Origin: Enterobacter sp. Cy-643
GTDB lineage: Bacteria; Pseudomonadota; Gammaproteobacteria; Enterobacterales; Enterobacteriaceae
Assembly (NCBI RefSeq): GCF_011752815.1
Contig: NZ_VWWV01000004.1
Coordinates: 124,001 to 188,000 of the forward strand
Direction of reading: 5' to 3'
Length of the DNA: 64,000 nt
In this document: piece by piece, positions 1 to 8,749 of the stretch
How positions within the stretch are numbered: position 1 is the stretch's first letter
Layout: every line of letters starts with the position of its first letter
Program-made: the position numbers and the translations under genes
The notes under the pieces: generated by a model
Told to the model about the DNA's origin: nothing
The model's input: only the letters and a program-made list of their open reading frames with translations
Database searches by the model: none

Positions 1-536
1 ACTACGTAGGGCATGATCACCTGCGCAGCACCGGTGGAGTAGTCGCCGGAATGCCCGGTATAGCCGCCTGCGAGACTCATGTAGCGCTGAAGCAGCGTGG
101 AGGCTTTGTGCAGCACGCCGTTGGAGCGCCAGCCGTAGGAGCCTGCAAAAATGGCCGACGGGCCGTGGCTCTCGCGAATGCGCTTGTGCTGCTGGTGGAT
201 AAGCGCTAGGGCGTCATCCCAGCTGATGCGAACGTAGTCATCTTTGCCGCGAATACCCTGCGGATTATTTGGGGAGGCCAGGAACCCTTTCCGGGCCATA
301 GGAAACGCCACGCGAGCTTTGCTGTGAACCTGGTCGGGCACGGCGCTTTGTAGCGAGTTTTGATGACCGGTTTCAAGCGCGCCGCGAGAGTGGTAAACCC
401 GCTGTCCGTCGGTTTCGACCAGCATGGGGCCCCAGTGTGCGGCAGTGAGGATCTGTTTACGTGCAGGCGATGTATTGGCCAATTTGGGCTCCGCGATGGC
501 AGGTGCTGGGCTCTGTGCCCACGCATTTAGGTTCAC
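1..536 (-). CDS. bisC: BisC/TorZ-type molybdopterin oxidoreductase, 5' part
   Basis: This is the N-terminal 178 codons of a biotin sulfoxide / trimethylamine N-oxide reductase of the DMSO reductase family; the rest lies beyond the left edge. The family reduces S- and N-oxides using bis-MGD molybdenum. Recognisable stretches are [14 protein letters not shown] near residue 30, [36 protein letters not shown] and [20 protein letters not shown], all close to E. coli BisC. The first usable start is GTG at 536, because an in-frame TGA lies two codons upstream and the only upstream codon in between is ATA. The GTG has no strong ribosome binding site. The N-terminus ([13 protein letters not shown]) is about 20 residues longer than E. 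coli BisC and looks like the tail of an export signal. The next gene, yiaD, is divergent, as in E. coli. Identity is firm; the start is uncertain. Confidence 0.85.
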   Translation of the reverse strand, partial: MNLNAWAQSPAPAIAEPKLANTSPARKQILTAAHWGPMLVETDGQRVYHSRGALETGHQNSLQSAVPDQVHSKARVAFPMARKGFLASPNNPQGIRGKDDYVRISWDDALALIHQQHKRIRESHGPSAIFAGSYGWRSNGVLHKASTLLQRYMSLAGGYTGHSGDYSTGAAQVIMPYV

Positions 537-636
537 TATTCAGAATTCTTACCGGAATTTTCTACACGATTTGCCGTCATAATCAATCGCCGGGCGCATA
601 TCCGGCAAAGGATGAATAAGGATAGAAGGAAATAAG

Positions 637-1299
637 ATGAAAAAACGCGTCATGATTATGGCCGCCGTCGTGTGTGGCACCTTAGCGGTTTCTGGTTGCA
701 CGACCAATCCGTACACCGGCGAAAGCCAGGCTGGAAAATCTGGCATAGGCGCCGGGATTGGTTCGCTGGTTGGGGCGGGCGTGGGGGCACTTTCGTCATC
801 GAAGAAGGATCGCGGCAAGGGCGCGCTGATTGGTGCCGCGGCTGGTGCAGCCCTCGGAGGCGGCGTCGGCTACTACATGGATGTGCAGGAAGCTAAGCTG
901 CGCGACAAAATGCGCGGCACCGGCGTGAGCGTGACCCGCAGCGGCGACAACATCGTGCTGAACATGCCGAACAATGTCACTTTTGACAGCAGTAGCGCCA
1001 CCCTGAAACCGGCGGGTGCCAATACCCTGACCGGCGTGGCGATGGTGTTGAAAGAGTACCCCAAAACGGCGGTTAACGTGGTCGGCTATACCGACAGCAC
1101 CGGCAGTAATGCGCTGAATATGCGCCTGTCACAGCAGCGTGCAGACGGCGTAGGAAGTGCGCTGATTACTCAGGGCGTTGAGGCCAGCCGTATTCGCACC
1201 ACCGGTGCAGGCCCGGCGAACCCGATCGCCAGCAACAGCACCGCGGATGGTAAAGCTCAGAATCGCCGCGTAGAAATTACCCTGAGTCCTTTGGGCTAA
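637..1299 (+). CDS. yiaD: OmpA-family outer membrane lipoprotein YiaD
   Basis: YiaD is a 220-residue lipoprotein anchored in the outer membrane. A type II signal peptide ends in the lipobox LAVSGC, so Cys21 would be the lipidated residue. A glycine-rich segment follows at about residues 30-80 (GIGAGIGSLVGAGVGAL, then GALIGAAAGAALGGGVGYY), resembling a Gly-zipper. The C-terminal half is an OmpA-like peptidoglycan-binding domain with NVVGYTDSTGS and the typical LSQQRADGVGSAL and NRRVEI motifs. The ribosome binding site AAGGAAAT sits 6-7 bases before the ATG. In E. coli yiaD is followed by ghrB; here it meets bcsG tail to tail. E. coli YiaD is known as a multicopy suppressor of a temperature-sensitive bamB mutant; its exact role is not settled. 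Confidence 0.93.
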   Translation: MKKRVMIMAAVVCGTLAVSGCTTNPYTGESQAGKSGIGAGIGSLVGAGVGALSSSKKDRGKGALIGAAAGAALGGGVGYYMDVQEAKLRDKMRGTGVSVTRSGDNIVLNMPNNVTFDSSSATLKPAGANTLTGVAMVLKEYPKTAVNVVGYTDSTGSNALNMRLSQQRADGVGSALITQGVEASRIRTTGAGPANPIASNSTADGKAQNRRVEITLSPLG

Positions 1300-1422
1300 C
1301 GTAATGTCCGGCGGTGGGCCTGGCAGCATCCCGATATGACGTCTTTTTCTTGCAGGGATCCCTCTCGCTGAGGAATTAGGCCTATTGCAGTTGTTGCACA
1401 GTATTTTCGATTTTCGCCATAA

Positions 1423-1451
1423 AAAAACCGGCGCACCAGGCACCGGTTTTT
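1423..1451. terminator. Bidirectional terminator between yiaD and bcsG
   Basis: A GC-rich hairpin, AAAAACCGG and CCGGTTTTT around a short centre, has A and T runs on both sides. It can stop transcription from bcsG on the minus strand and from yiaD on the plus strand. It lies in the convergent gap 1300-1469. Confidence 0.75.
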
Positions 1452-1469
1452 GGTTTTCTAAACACAGAG

Positions 1470-3152
1470 TTATTGCGGATACGGTACCCAGTCACCCCCG
1501 CTCAGGCGGACATAAGGCTTATCCTGGTACTTCAGTACCACGGCCGTTGAGTTTTCCGAAACCGGGGCGGTTTGTGGCAGATTGCTGGTGAGCGCGCTCC
1601 AGTCCACCTGGTCGGCAACAAAGTTTTTGCCGTCCACCGAGCGGGAAACCAGCTCTGAAATCGCCAGATAGCTGCTTGGCTGGTTGATTTCAATGGCATC
1701 GCCGCTATGCGGGGCTTTCATACCGATGAATTTCACGCCCGCCGGTACGTGGGTGATATCAGGACTCGGGATGTCGCGCAGCCCGGAAACCTGCATTTTA
1801 TCCCCCTTCAGCGCCGCACCGTGTTCCGGCACAATCACCACCATGACTTTGCGGTTCGACTTCTCAAGCTCGGTCAGGAAGGAATCCAGCTCATCAAACA
1901 GCTTCTGCGCACGCGCTTTATAGTCGGCCGTTTTATTGTTGCCCGGGTAATGGTTACCGTCGTGTAGCGGCACCAGGTTGTAGAAGGTCGCCGTGCGCGG
2001 GTTCGCGCCGTCATTCTGCTCACCCTGCAGCCAGCGCTGCAGTACGGCGGTGTCGTCGTAGATTGGTGAATTATCAAATGCCAGCAGATCGCTCGGCAGC
2101 CCGCTTTGGTCCATCAGCGGAACCTGAATGCCGCCGTTTTCCCGTACTTCTTTCAGGAAGTTACCGAAGACGCCGTTGTGATCCATCATCAGCTGCTGTT
2201 TGAAGCCGAGACGCGCCAAATCATCAAACAGATAGCATTGATTGCCAGCAGGCTCATAAAGCCCTTTGTGAGACGACTGTCCGCAGCTTGCCCGGAGCAG
2301 GCGGATAGCCGCCGGGCCGCTGTATGACGTCGCTGAGTTGAAGTTTTTGAACAGAATATCAAAGTGTTTCCACAGCGGATGCGAGTCAAGGCCGACGGCC
2401 TCGATGTCGGACCATGAGAGGGAGCAAATATTGATAATCAGCAGTTCAAATGGCTGCGCGTCGGCCGGCAGCGCGTCCGGGAATTTGGTCTGCCGCTTGG
2501 CTTCGCTGGCGTAGAAGCTGTTCAGCCAGGCGGTAATATTGTCGCTTGTTGGCGGGGCTGTTTGCGCCGGGATATCGCCGGAAGCCGGGGCTGCCGTAGT
2601 GGCGGCAGTCGTTGACCCGGAGGTGCCGCTGGCACTGACGGAGGCCGTGGTTTGAGACGTGGAAGGCAGTAAAGAGATAGCCGGGCCGGCCACCGTCAAC
2701 ACGTTGAGCCAGACCAGGATAGCCACGACGAACACCGTGACGCGAAGCCACTGGGAAACAAAAAGCCAGGCAACCAGCAGGACAAACGCCGCGCCGATCA
2801 TTTGCCAGTTAATAAAGCGGGTTACCAGGTCGAGAAGGTAGTCTGCGCTGAAGCCGACGACCTGCGAGCCCTGGCTCATCATGCTGTCGAGGCCGGGCAG
2901 CCAGGTATCGTGCCAGAAAAGGCCGATCCCCACGGGAAGGGCTATCCAGTTACGCAGTTTGTGCAGCTTCAGCGGCGGCAGCGGGAACAACAAAAAGGCA
3001 AGAAAGACCAGGTTCGCCAGCGGGTGAAAATTCAGATAGCCGGTCCACAGCAGCCCGAACTTCAGCAGAAAGTAGTAGTTCCAGCCACCCAGGCCACGCC
3101 AATACTGCAGAAAATGAGTCGGCGATTTTGCCGATTGAGAGTGATTAGTCAT
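1470..3152 (-). CDS. bcsG: Cellulose phosphoethanolamine transferase BcsG
   Basis: BcsG transfers phosphoethanolamine from phosphatidylethanolamine to the cellulose strand in the periplasm. The protein is 560 residues from the ATG at 3152. About five hydrophobic segments fill the first 170 residues, followed by an Ala/Ser/Thr-rich linker. The C-terminal periplasmic domain is of the alkaline-phosphatase type: [10 protein letters not shown] contains the presumed nucleophile Ser near residue 273, and [16 protein letters not shown] and the Cys pair around SCGQ are conserved. A longer open frame reaches 3206, but alignment with remembered E. coli BcsG and the 8-base overlap with bcsF favour 3152. 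It is last in bcsEFG and is followed by the terminator at 1423-1451. Confidence 0.95.
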   Translation of the reverse strand: MTNHSQSAKSPTHFLQYWRGLGGWNYYFLLKFGLLWTGYLNFHPLANLVFLAFLLFPLPPLKLHKLRNWIALPVGIGLFWHDTWLPGLDSMMSQGSQVVGFSADYLLDLVTRFINWQMIGAAFVLLVAWLFVSQWLRVTVFVVAILVWLNVLTVAGPAISLLPSTSQTTASVSASGTSGSTTAATTAAPASGDIPAQTAPPTSDNITAWLNSFYASEAKRQTKFPDALPADAQPFELLIINICSLSWSDIEAVGLDSHPLWKHFDILFKNFNSATSYSGPAAIRLLRASCGQSSHKGLYEPAGNQCYLFDDLARLGFKQQLMMDHNGVFGNFLKEVRENGGIQVPLMDQSGLPSDLLAFDNSPIYDDTAVLQRWLQGEQNDGANPRTATFYNLVPLHDGNHYPGNNKTADYKARAQKLFDELDSFLTELEKSNRKVMVVIVPEHGAALKGDKMQVSGLRDIPSPDITHVPAGVKFIGMKAPHSGDAIEINQPSSYLAISELVSRSVDGKNFVADQVDWSALTSNLPQTAPVSENSTAVVLKYQDKPYVRLSGGDWVPYPQ

Positions 3153-3339
3153 GTTGGTTGTCTGCCCTGGCGGAAGATCGGCGCAGCGTCCCGGCCGGTT
3201 TAACATAGCGTGGTTTTAAAAACATTAACCGTACCGCGGCGGTAAAACGGGGAAGCCAGCGGTGAGCGGTGTAGCCCAGCGGAAAAAAAACTATCGCGCA
3301 AAGCACGACGAGCTGAATGATGTCAGTGATGTTCATCAT
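3145..3339 (-). CDS. bcsF: Cellulose biosynthesis membrane protein BcsF
   Basis: BcsF is a 64-residue protein with one transmembrane helix near the N-terminus ([17 protein letters not shown]), followed by a basic cytoplasmic tail with the family motif [13 protein letters not shown]. In E. coli BcsF recruits BcsE and helps assemble the synthase and pEtN-transfer machinery at the inner membrane. Its start overlaps the bcsE stop in an ATGATGA arrangement, and its end overlaps bcsG by 8 bases, so the three genes look translationally coupled. Two adjacent ATG codons (3339 and 3336) could both serve as start; the first is listed. Confidence 0.92.
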   Translation of the reverse strand: MMNITDIIQLVVLCAIVFFPLGYTAHRWLPRFTAAVRLMFLKPRYVKPAGTLRRSSARADNQHD

Positions 3340-4898
3340 TGTGTCTGTTCCCTCGGGGTGTCATCCAGCAGCGTGACAGGCGTGGGCTGTCTGCGCCAGC
3401 TATGCCCTTCGCGGCTGGCGTGGCGAACGCTGTTCAGGTCGAGCGTGGCGGCCAGTGGTTTCACCCATTTTTCCGGACGCATGGCCTGCATTTGAAGGAT
3501 TTCGGCGGCGATTTGGCTGTCTTCAAACCACACCATTCGGTTGGTAAAAATGTCGTTCACCGGCAGTGGGAAAATGTGGTTTAGCGCGGTATCGAGATCG
3601 TTAATGCGACAGAAAGAGAGAAACAGCATCAGCCGGTTTTCTCCGATGGTCACGATATCGCCCATGCGGTTTGGGCGGCATAACGTCAGCGCTTGCTCAA
3701 CGCGCAGTCCCGGCACCGGGCGCAGTGCGACCATCACGCCTTTGCCATCTTCCGGCAGCAGGGCGTTGTTCATTAGCGCGCTGATACCGTTGCAGAAAAC
3801 GTCCCATTTCTGGTAGCCGCGCAGTTTTAGCGGCTGCATCTGGTCGATCAACACGGTAATGTCTTCCGGGACATGGCGGGTAAACTTCGCACCCTGCACG
3901 CTTTCGATCATTGTCAGGCAGCGTGAAAGCGGCGCATTCCACGGAATAATTAGCGTGGCCCCGCAGCCCAGTAAAAGCCGTTCATCGGTGGCTCGCAGGC
4001 TGGCCTGGTTTTCTCGCACGATCAGTTTCAGCGCGCTGCCGCGCTGGCGGCGGAGGGCATGAATCTGGCGGGCGATACTGTTGATTTGGCTATTCTGGGT
4101 CAGCGAGAAAATAATGGTGGCGGCCTGTGCAGTTCGCGCGGCGTCAAACAGTTGCTCATTGTTTTCAAAGAGCTGCCAGTTTTCCGACAGGGCAGGAGCA
4201 CCTTCCAGAACAGCAATGTGGCTGAGAACGCGTTTTTCATCGCTGCGCGGCTGAGGCGCGCTTTCGGCATCCTCTACAACCTGCCACGCCCCGTTTTGCC
4301 AGTGGACGTTGAGCTGTTGATCGGCAGTAACGCCTTTTTCATTACACCAAAAGGCAATGTCATAGCGATGGATATCGCTTTGCGCCCGCAGGCTGGCAAG
4401 CCCGGAAAGACTGCGATGCTCGCTGACTAATAATGAGAATTGTTTGTCATTGTTATTTCCAACATTAACAAAAAGCAGACTGCACTTATTGCGTTTAGTC
4501 CATTTTCCCATTAGGGCGAGCCAATGACGTAAGTCCTCTGGGGAAATATTTTCCCAGACGTTATCCGAGCTTAAGAGTATAAAAAAGTAGTTTTCAGGAT
4601 TAATACTGCACATGAGATCGCGGCGCAGCGCGTTGAGCCCATTGATGGATGAGGGCATGGTAAAAAGGCGTACTTTTTCTGGCCCTTTAGTCGGATCGAG
4701 CTTTATGGCTTGCCCAGACTTTGCTGACATCGAAATGACGGCAACCTTTGCCGTCGATTGTTGGGAGGCAACTGTCTGATTAACAATACTTATTGCATCA
4801 TCCTGACTTTCTGCGTTCAGCCACCACACGCCCCCTGCGGGCATATGATTCAATTCGTTCCATAATGAACGGATGCCAAGCGAAAATATGGGTTCCAT
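3336..4898 (-). CDS. bcsE: c-di-GMP-binding cellulose regulator BcsE
   Basis: BcsE is a 520-residue cytoplasmic protein. In E. coli and Salmonella it binds c-di-GMP through a GIL domain with a RxGD motif and boosts cellulose output. The C-terminal half here contains [25 protein letters not shown], where RMGD is the expected RxGD motif. The N-terminal part ([26 protein letters not shown]) matches the NTPase-like and REC-like region of the family. It is the first gene of the leftward bcsEFG operon and is divergent from bcsR, with a 161-base promoter region between them (4899-5059). Length is normal for the family. Confidence 0.93.
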   Translation of the reverse strand: MEPIFSLGIRSLWNELNHMPAGGVWWLNAESQDDAISIVNQTVASQQSTAKVAVISMSAKSGQAIKLDPTKGPEKVRLFTMPSSINGLNALRRDLMCSINPENYFFILLSSDNVWENISPEDLRHWLALMGKWTKRNKCSLLFVNVGNNNDKQFSLLVSEHRSLSGLASLRAQSDIHRYDIAFWCNEKGVTADQQLNVHWQNGAWQVVEDAESAPQPRSDEKRVLSHIAVLEGAPALSENWQLFENNEQLFDAARTAQAATIIFSLTQNSQINSIARQIHALRRQRGSALKLIVRENQASLRATDERLLLGCGATLIIPWNAPLSRCLTMIESVQGAKFTRHVPEDITVLIDQMQPLKLRGYQKWDVFCNGISALMNNALLPEDGKGVMVALRPVPGLRVEQALTLCRPNRMGDIVTIGENRLMLFLSFCRINDLDTALNHIFPLPVNDIFTNRMVWFEDSQIAAEILQMQAMRPEKWVKPLAATLDLNSVRHASREGHSWRRQPTPVTLLDDTPREQTQ

Positions 4899-5059
4899 GG
4901 CGTCCCCTGGAGATAAATTAGTATGTATGTCAGTTTACTAGCGTAAGCTGAGAAAGAAACCTACCATTGAAAATAAACAGCATCAGTTTTAGCATTGTAA
5001 AACATTTTTCGTTTTCCAGGCATTTGCCGTTATCACTGCTGACGAAATCTGACCAAGAG

Positions 5060-5257
5060 ATGACAACTAAAATGCAAGATGAAGAGACTGGCAATGCTCA
5101 GGAAAACAAGCTTGTTTATGCCTTCCAAAATGATTTTCTGGCGCTGAGTAAAGCATTTTCATTGCCCGAAATAGATTACACCGATATATCGCAGCAGGAA
5201 CAACTGGCGGCGGCAATTAAACGTTGGCCGTTGCTGGCTGAATTAACGCAACAATAG
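5060..5257 (+). CDS. bcsR: Cellulose biosynthesis regulator BcsR
   Basis: BcsR is a small cytoplasmic protein, 65 residues from the ATG at 5060. In E. coli it forms a complex with BcsQ and helps control synthase assembly. The conserved C-terminal half reads FSLPEIDYTDISQQEQL and then KRWPLLAE, closely matching E. coli BcsR (62 aa). An open frame extends upstream to 4967, but that part is unlike BcsR. ATG codons at 5060 and 5072 are both plausible and neither has a clean ribosome binding site. It is first in the bcsRQABZC operon, 12 bases before bcsQ. Confidence 0.88.
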   Translation: MTTKMQDEETGNAQENKLVYAFQNDFLALSKAFSLPEIDYTDISQQEQLAAAIKRWPLLAELTQQ

Positions 5258-5269
5258 GGAGTAGGCCTG

Positions 5270-6004
5270 ATGGCTGTCATTGGGTTGCAAGGGCTGCGTG
5301 GTGGCGTAGGGACGACGTCTATTACCGCAGCGCTTGGTTGGTCGTTGCAGCAACTTGGGGAATCGGTACTGGTGGTGGATATCTCGCCAGATAACCTGCT
5401 GCGCCTGTTTTATAATATTGATTTCGCAGAGCCGAGGGGCTGGGCGCGCGCCATGCTGGATAACGAAGACTGGCATAAATGCGCATGGCGCTATACCAGC
5501 CATCTCGACGTGCTACCGTTCGGCCAGCTTAGCCCGGCTGAGCAGGAAACGTTCGACGCGGTGGAAAAAGCCCTTGGCAACTTCAGCCATTTTCTTGCTG
5601 ACCTGAAAGCGAGCCAGCGATACCAGTGGATATTACTGGACTTGCCCCACGGCTTTAACGCCCTGACCCGCCAGATTTTGGCACAAACCGACAGCGTGGT
5701 GACGGTGGTTAAACCGGACACCAACTGCCATATTCGTTTGCACCAGCAGGCTCTGCCTCAGGGGGCGCATCTCCTGGTGAACTATCTGCTGGTAGCCAGT
5801 CAGCTCCAGGATGATATTTACCAAATTTGGCTGCAAAGTCAGCGTACGATGATCCCTATTGTTCTTCACCGGGATGAGGCGATGGCCGAAAGTGCGGCGG
5901 TAAAACAGCCTCTGGGTGAATACCGTCCGGATTCATTGATTGCCGAGGAAATCATGACGCTTGCCAACTGGTGCCTGTTGAACCTTGCAGGGAAGAAGGC
6001 ATGA
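5270..6004 (+). CDS. bcsQ: Cellulose synthase-associated ATPase BcsQ
   Basis: BcsQ is a MinD/ParA-like ATPase of 244 residues, needed for polar placement and assembly of the cellulose machinery. The deviant Walker A is GLRGGVGTTSIT at residues 8-19, followed by VLVVDISPDN (Walker A', conserved Asp) and WILLDLP (Walker B). The gene is intact; many K-12 strains carry a stop early in bcsQ that abolishes cellulose, and no such stop is present here. A good ribosome binding site, AGGGAG, precedes the ATG. The stop overlaps the bcsA start as ATGA. Confidence 0.95.
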   Translation: MAVIGLQGLRGGVGTTSITAALGWSLQQLGESVLVVDISPDNLLRLFYNIDFAEPRGWARAMLDNEDWHKCAWRYTSHLDVLPFGQLSPAEQETFDAVEKALGNFSHFLADLKASQRYQWILLDLPHGFNALTRQILAQTDSVVTVVKPDTNCHIRLHQQALPQGAHLLVNYLLVASQLQDDIYQIWLQSQRTMIPIVLHRDEAMAESAAVKQPLGEYRPDSLIAEEIMTLANWCLLNLAGKKA

Positions 6005-8610
6005 GTCATCTGGCCTCCTGGCTGTTACTCCCTGCTGCCAGCCAGCGGCTGGGTGAGCGTTATCGGACTTTTCGCCGCAATGGGGCCCCGATGCTCAGTG
6101 CGATGCTGGGCTGTATCGTGTTGATTCTTGCCTGGGTTTTTCTGCCGCTTGAAGGCCCCCGCTGGCAGCGCATACGCGCCGGACATGACCACTTTTATCC
6201 GCATATTAACCCGGACAGGCCGCGTCCGCTGGACGTGGTGCGTTACGGTATTCAAAGCCTGTGGCTGCTGCTCCGCGCCGGCAAGCAAACCGGGCGCCCG
6301 CAGGTACGCTCTTTTGGCCGGATGCAGGCCTGGCGTGATAGCTGGCACGGCTGGCTTGATAAACTGCCGGAAAACATTAGCAACCGGACGCAGCATCTCG
6401 ATGAAAAGAAAGAATTAAGCCATATCAACCACACAACCCGGCGCATCATTCTGGGCGTGATTGTTGTGTTTTCGGCCATTCTTGCTCTGCTTTGTATTAC
6501 TCAGCCGTTTAACCCGCTGTCACAGTTTATTTTCCTGATGCTGTTGTGGGGCGTGGCCCTGATCGTTCGGCGTTTACCGGGGCGTTTCTCTGCCTTGATG
6601 CTGATTGTGCTGTCGCTCACCGTATCCTGTCGCTACATCTGGTGGCGCTACACCTCGACCCTGAACTGGAACGATCCGCTCAGCCTCGTCTTCGGTCTGG
6701 GGCTGCTGTTTGCCGAGACCTACGCCTGGCTGGTGCTGGTGATGGGGTATTTCCAGGTGGTGTGGCCGCTTAACCGCCAGCCGGTGCCGATGCCAAAAGA
6801 CATAAGCACCTGGCCGGTGGTGGATATTTTTGTGCCGACCTACAACGAAGAGTTGCACGTCGTGAAGGGAACAATTTATGCCTCACTGGGCATTGACTGG
6901 CCAAAGGACAAGCTGAATATCTGGATTCTGGATGACGGCGGGCGCGACGAGTTTAAGCAGTTTGCCGATATGGTCGGGGTCAATTATATCGCCCGTCCGA
7001 CGCACGAGCACGCAAAGGCGGGGAACATCAACAACGCGCTGAAGCACGCGAAGGGCGATTTTGTCGCTATCTTCGACTGCGACCACGTGCCCACGCGCTC
7101 CTTCCTGCAGCTCACCATGGGTTGGTTCTTCAAAGAACAATCGCTGGCAATGATGCAGACTCCGCACCATTTCTTCTCGCCTGACCCGTTCGAGCGCAAC
7201 CTGGGGCGTTTCCGTAAAACGCCTAACGAAGGGACACTGTTCTACGGGCTGGTGCAGGACGGGAATGATATGTGGGATGCCACATTCTTCTGCGGCTCTT
7301 GTGCGGTGATTCGACGCGGGCCGCTGGATGAAATTGGCGGTATTGCCGTTGAAACCGTGACCGAAGATGCCCACACATCGCTGCGCCTGCACCGGCGGGG
7401 TTACACTTCGGCGTATCTGCGTATTCCCCAGGCTGCAGGGCTGGCAACGGAAAGCCTTTCCGCGCACATCGGGCAGCGTATTCGTTGGGCGCGCGGGATG
7501 ACGCAGATATTCCGTCTCGATAACCCGTTTTTCGGCAAGGGGCTGAAGTTTGCCCAGCGGCTCTGTTATGCCAACGCGATGTTCCATTTCCTGTCGGGGA
7601 TCCCGCGGCTTATCTTCCTGACGGCGCCGCTGGCGTTTCTGCTGTTACACGCCTATATCATTTACGCCCCGGCCATCATGATTGCGTTGTTTGTTTTGCC
7701 GCACATGATCCACGCCAGCCTGACCAACTCCAAAATTCAGGGCAAATATCGTCACTCTTTCTGGAGTGAGATTTACGAAACGGTGCTGGCCTGGTATATC
7801 GCTCAGCCTACGCTGGTGGCCTTGTTTAATCCGCACAAAGGGAAGTTCAACGTGACCGCAAAGGGCGGGCTGGTTGAAAACGAATATGTGGATTGGGTCA
7901 TCACGCGTCCGTACCTGATTTTAGTGCTGATTAACCTGCTGGGCGTTGCCTTTGGGGCATGGCGCTTCTTCTACGGCCCGGAAAACGAAGCGTTAACGGT
8001 GGTGGTGAGCCTGCTATGGGTGTTCTACAACTTGATAATACTGGGCGGCGCGGTGGCCGTTTCCGTTGAGAGTAAACAGGTCCGGCGCGCGCATCGCGTT
8101 GAAATCGCCATGCCGGCGGCGCTGGCGCGTGAAGATGGCCACCTCTTCCCGTGCACCGTGCATGACTACTCAGACGGCGGGGTAGGGATCAAGATTCATG
8201 GCCCTACACAGGTGCTGGAAGGGCAGAAAGTGAATCTTTTGCTGAAGCGTGGGGCACAGGAGTTCTTCTTCCCGGCTCAGGTGATGCGCGTCTTTGGCGA
8301 TGAAGTCGGCCTGCAGCTGGCGCAAATGACGACCAAACAGCACATCGACTTTATTCAGTGTACTTTTGCCCGCGCCGATACCTGGGCGCTGTGGCAGGAC
8401 AGTTTCCCTGAGGATAAACCACTGGAAAGTCTGGTGGATATTCTCAAGCTTGGTTTCCGGGGTTACCGGCACCTTGCGGAGTTCGCTCCACCGTCTTTGA
8501 AGTTTGTTTTCCACGCGATCACCATGCTGGTGGACTGGATTGTGTCGTTTATTCCGCACAGCCCGACCGCCGAACCAGCAAAACGGCGGACCTTGTCTGC
8601 CCTGGCTTAA
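6001..8610 (+). CDS. bcsA: Cellulose synthase catalytic subunit BcsA
   Basis: BcsA polymerises UDP-glucose into beta-1,4-glucan and moves it across the inner membrane. It is 869 residues from the ATG at 6001, which overlaps the bcsQ stop and follows GGAAGAAGG. Transmembrane helices flank a family 2 glycosyltransferase domain with VDIFVPTYNEE (~272), DDGG (~300), the D-x-D motif FDCDH (~358), FFCGS (~430), TED (~453) and QRIRW (~491). The C-terminal PilZ domain has the c-di-GMP motifs RRAHR (~694) and DYSDGG (~721). All catalytic and allosteric motifs are present, so a functional c-di-GMP-gated synthase is expected. An upstream in-frame alternative start at 5971 was rejected. Confidence 0.97.
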   Translation: MSHLASWLLLPAASQRLGERYRTFRRNGAPMLSAMLGCIVLILAWVFLPLEGPRWQRIRAGHDHFYPHINPDRPRPLDVVRYGIQSLWLLLRAGKQTGRPQVRSFGRMQAWRDSWHGWLDKLPENISNRTQHLDEKKELSHINHTTRRIILGVIVVFSAILALLCITQPFNPLSQFIFLMLLWGVALIVRRLPGRFSALMLIVLSLTVSCRYIWWRYTSTLNWNDPLSLVFGLGLLFAETYAWLVLVMGYFQVVWPLNRQPVPMPKDISTWPVVDIFVPTYNEELHVVKGTIYASLGIDWPKDKLNIWILDDGGRDEFKQFADMVGVNYIARPTHEHAKAGNINNALKHAKGDFVAIFDCDHVPTRSFLQLTMGWFFKEQSLAMMQTPHHFFSPDPFERNLGRFRKTPNEGTLFYGLVQDGNDMWDATFFCGSCAVIRRGPLDEIGGIAVETVTEDAHTSLRLHRRGYTSAYLRIPQAAGLATESLSAHIGQRIRWARGMTQIFRLDNPFFGKGLKFAQRLCYANAMFHFLSGIPRLIFLTAPLAFLLLHAYIIYAPAIMIALFVLPHMIHASLTNSKIQGKYRHSFWSEIYETVLAWYIAQPTLVALFNPHKGKFNVTAKGGLVENEYVDWVITRPYLILVLINLLGVAFGAWRFFYGPENEALTVVVSLLWVFYNLIILGGAVAVSVESKQVRRAHRVEIAMPAALAREDGHLFPCTVHDYSDGGVGIKIHGPTQVLEGQKVNLLLKRGAQEFFFPAQVMRVFGDEVGLQLAQMTTKQHIDFIQCTFARADTWALWQDSFPEDKPLESLVDILKLGFRGYRHLAEFAPPSLKFVFHAITMLVDWIVSFIPHSPTAEPAKRRTLSALA

Positions 8611-8621
8611 CGAAATTGCTC

Positions 8622-8700
8622 ACCAAAAGGGAAAAAGCGTGGTTTTTCCCTCTTTGTAGCCGGCAACTGAAATCACGAATTGATGTTCTCTGGTGTGTCT
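8622..8700. repeat. Palindromic intergenic element, copy 1 (bcsA-bcsB gap)
   Basis: The 139-base gap between bcsA and bcsB holds a near-perfect palindrome at 8622-8657 (core GGGAAAAA, short loop, TTTTTCCC, flanked by pairing CAAAA/TTTGT-like arms). A variable stretch containing AATCACGAATTGAT follows. The same arrangement, better preserved, occurs after gyrB at 45234-45302. In E. coli the bcsA-bcsB gap is very short, so this looks like an insertion inside an operon. The hairpin could fold in the bcs mRNA and affect bcsB expression; that is inference. Confidence 0.6.
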
Positions 8701-8749
8701 TCTTTCGCCTGAGGTTTGTCAACCGATTGATTAATTTGATGATAACGCG

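Noticed and set aside
206-526. A 106-codon ATG frame at the left edge, minus strand
   Set aside because: It is in a different frame from the bisC coding sequence, which reads cleanly through the same stretch.
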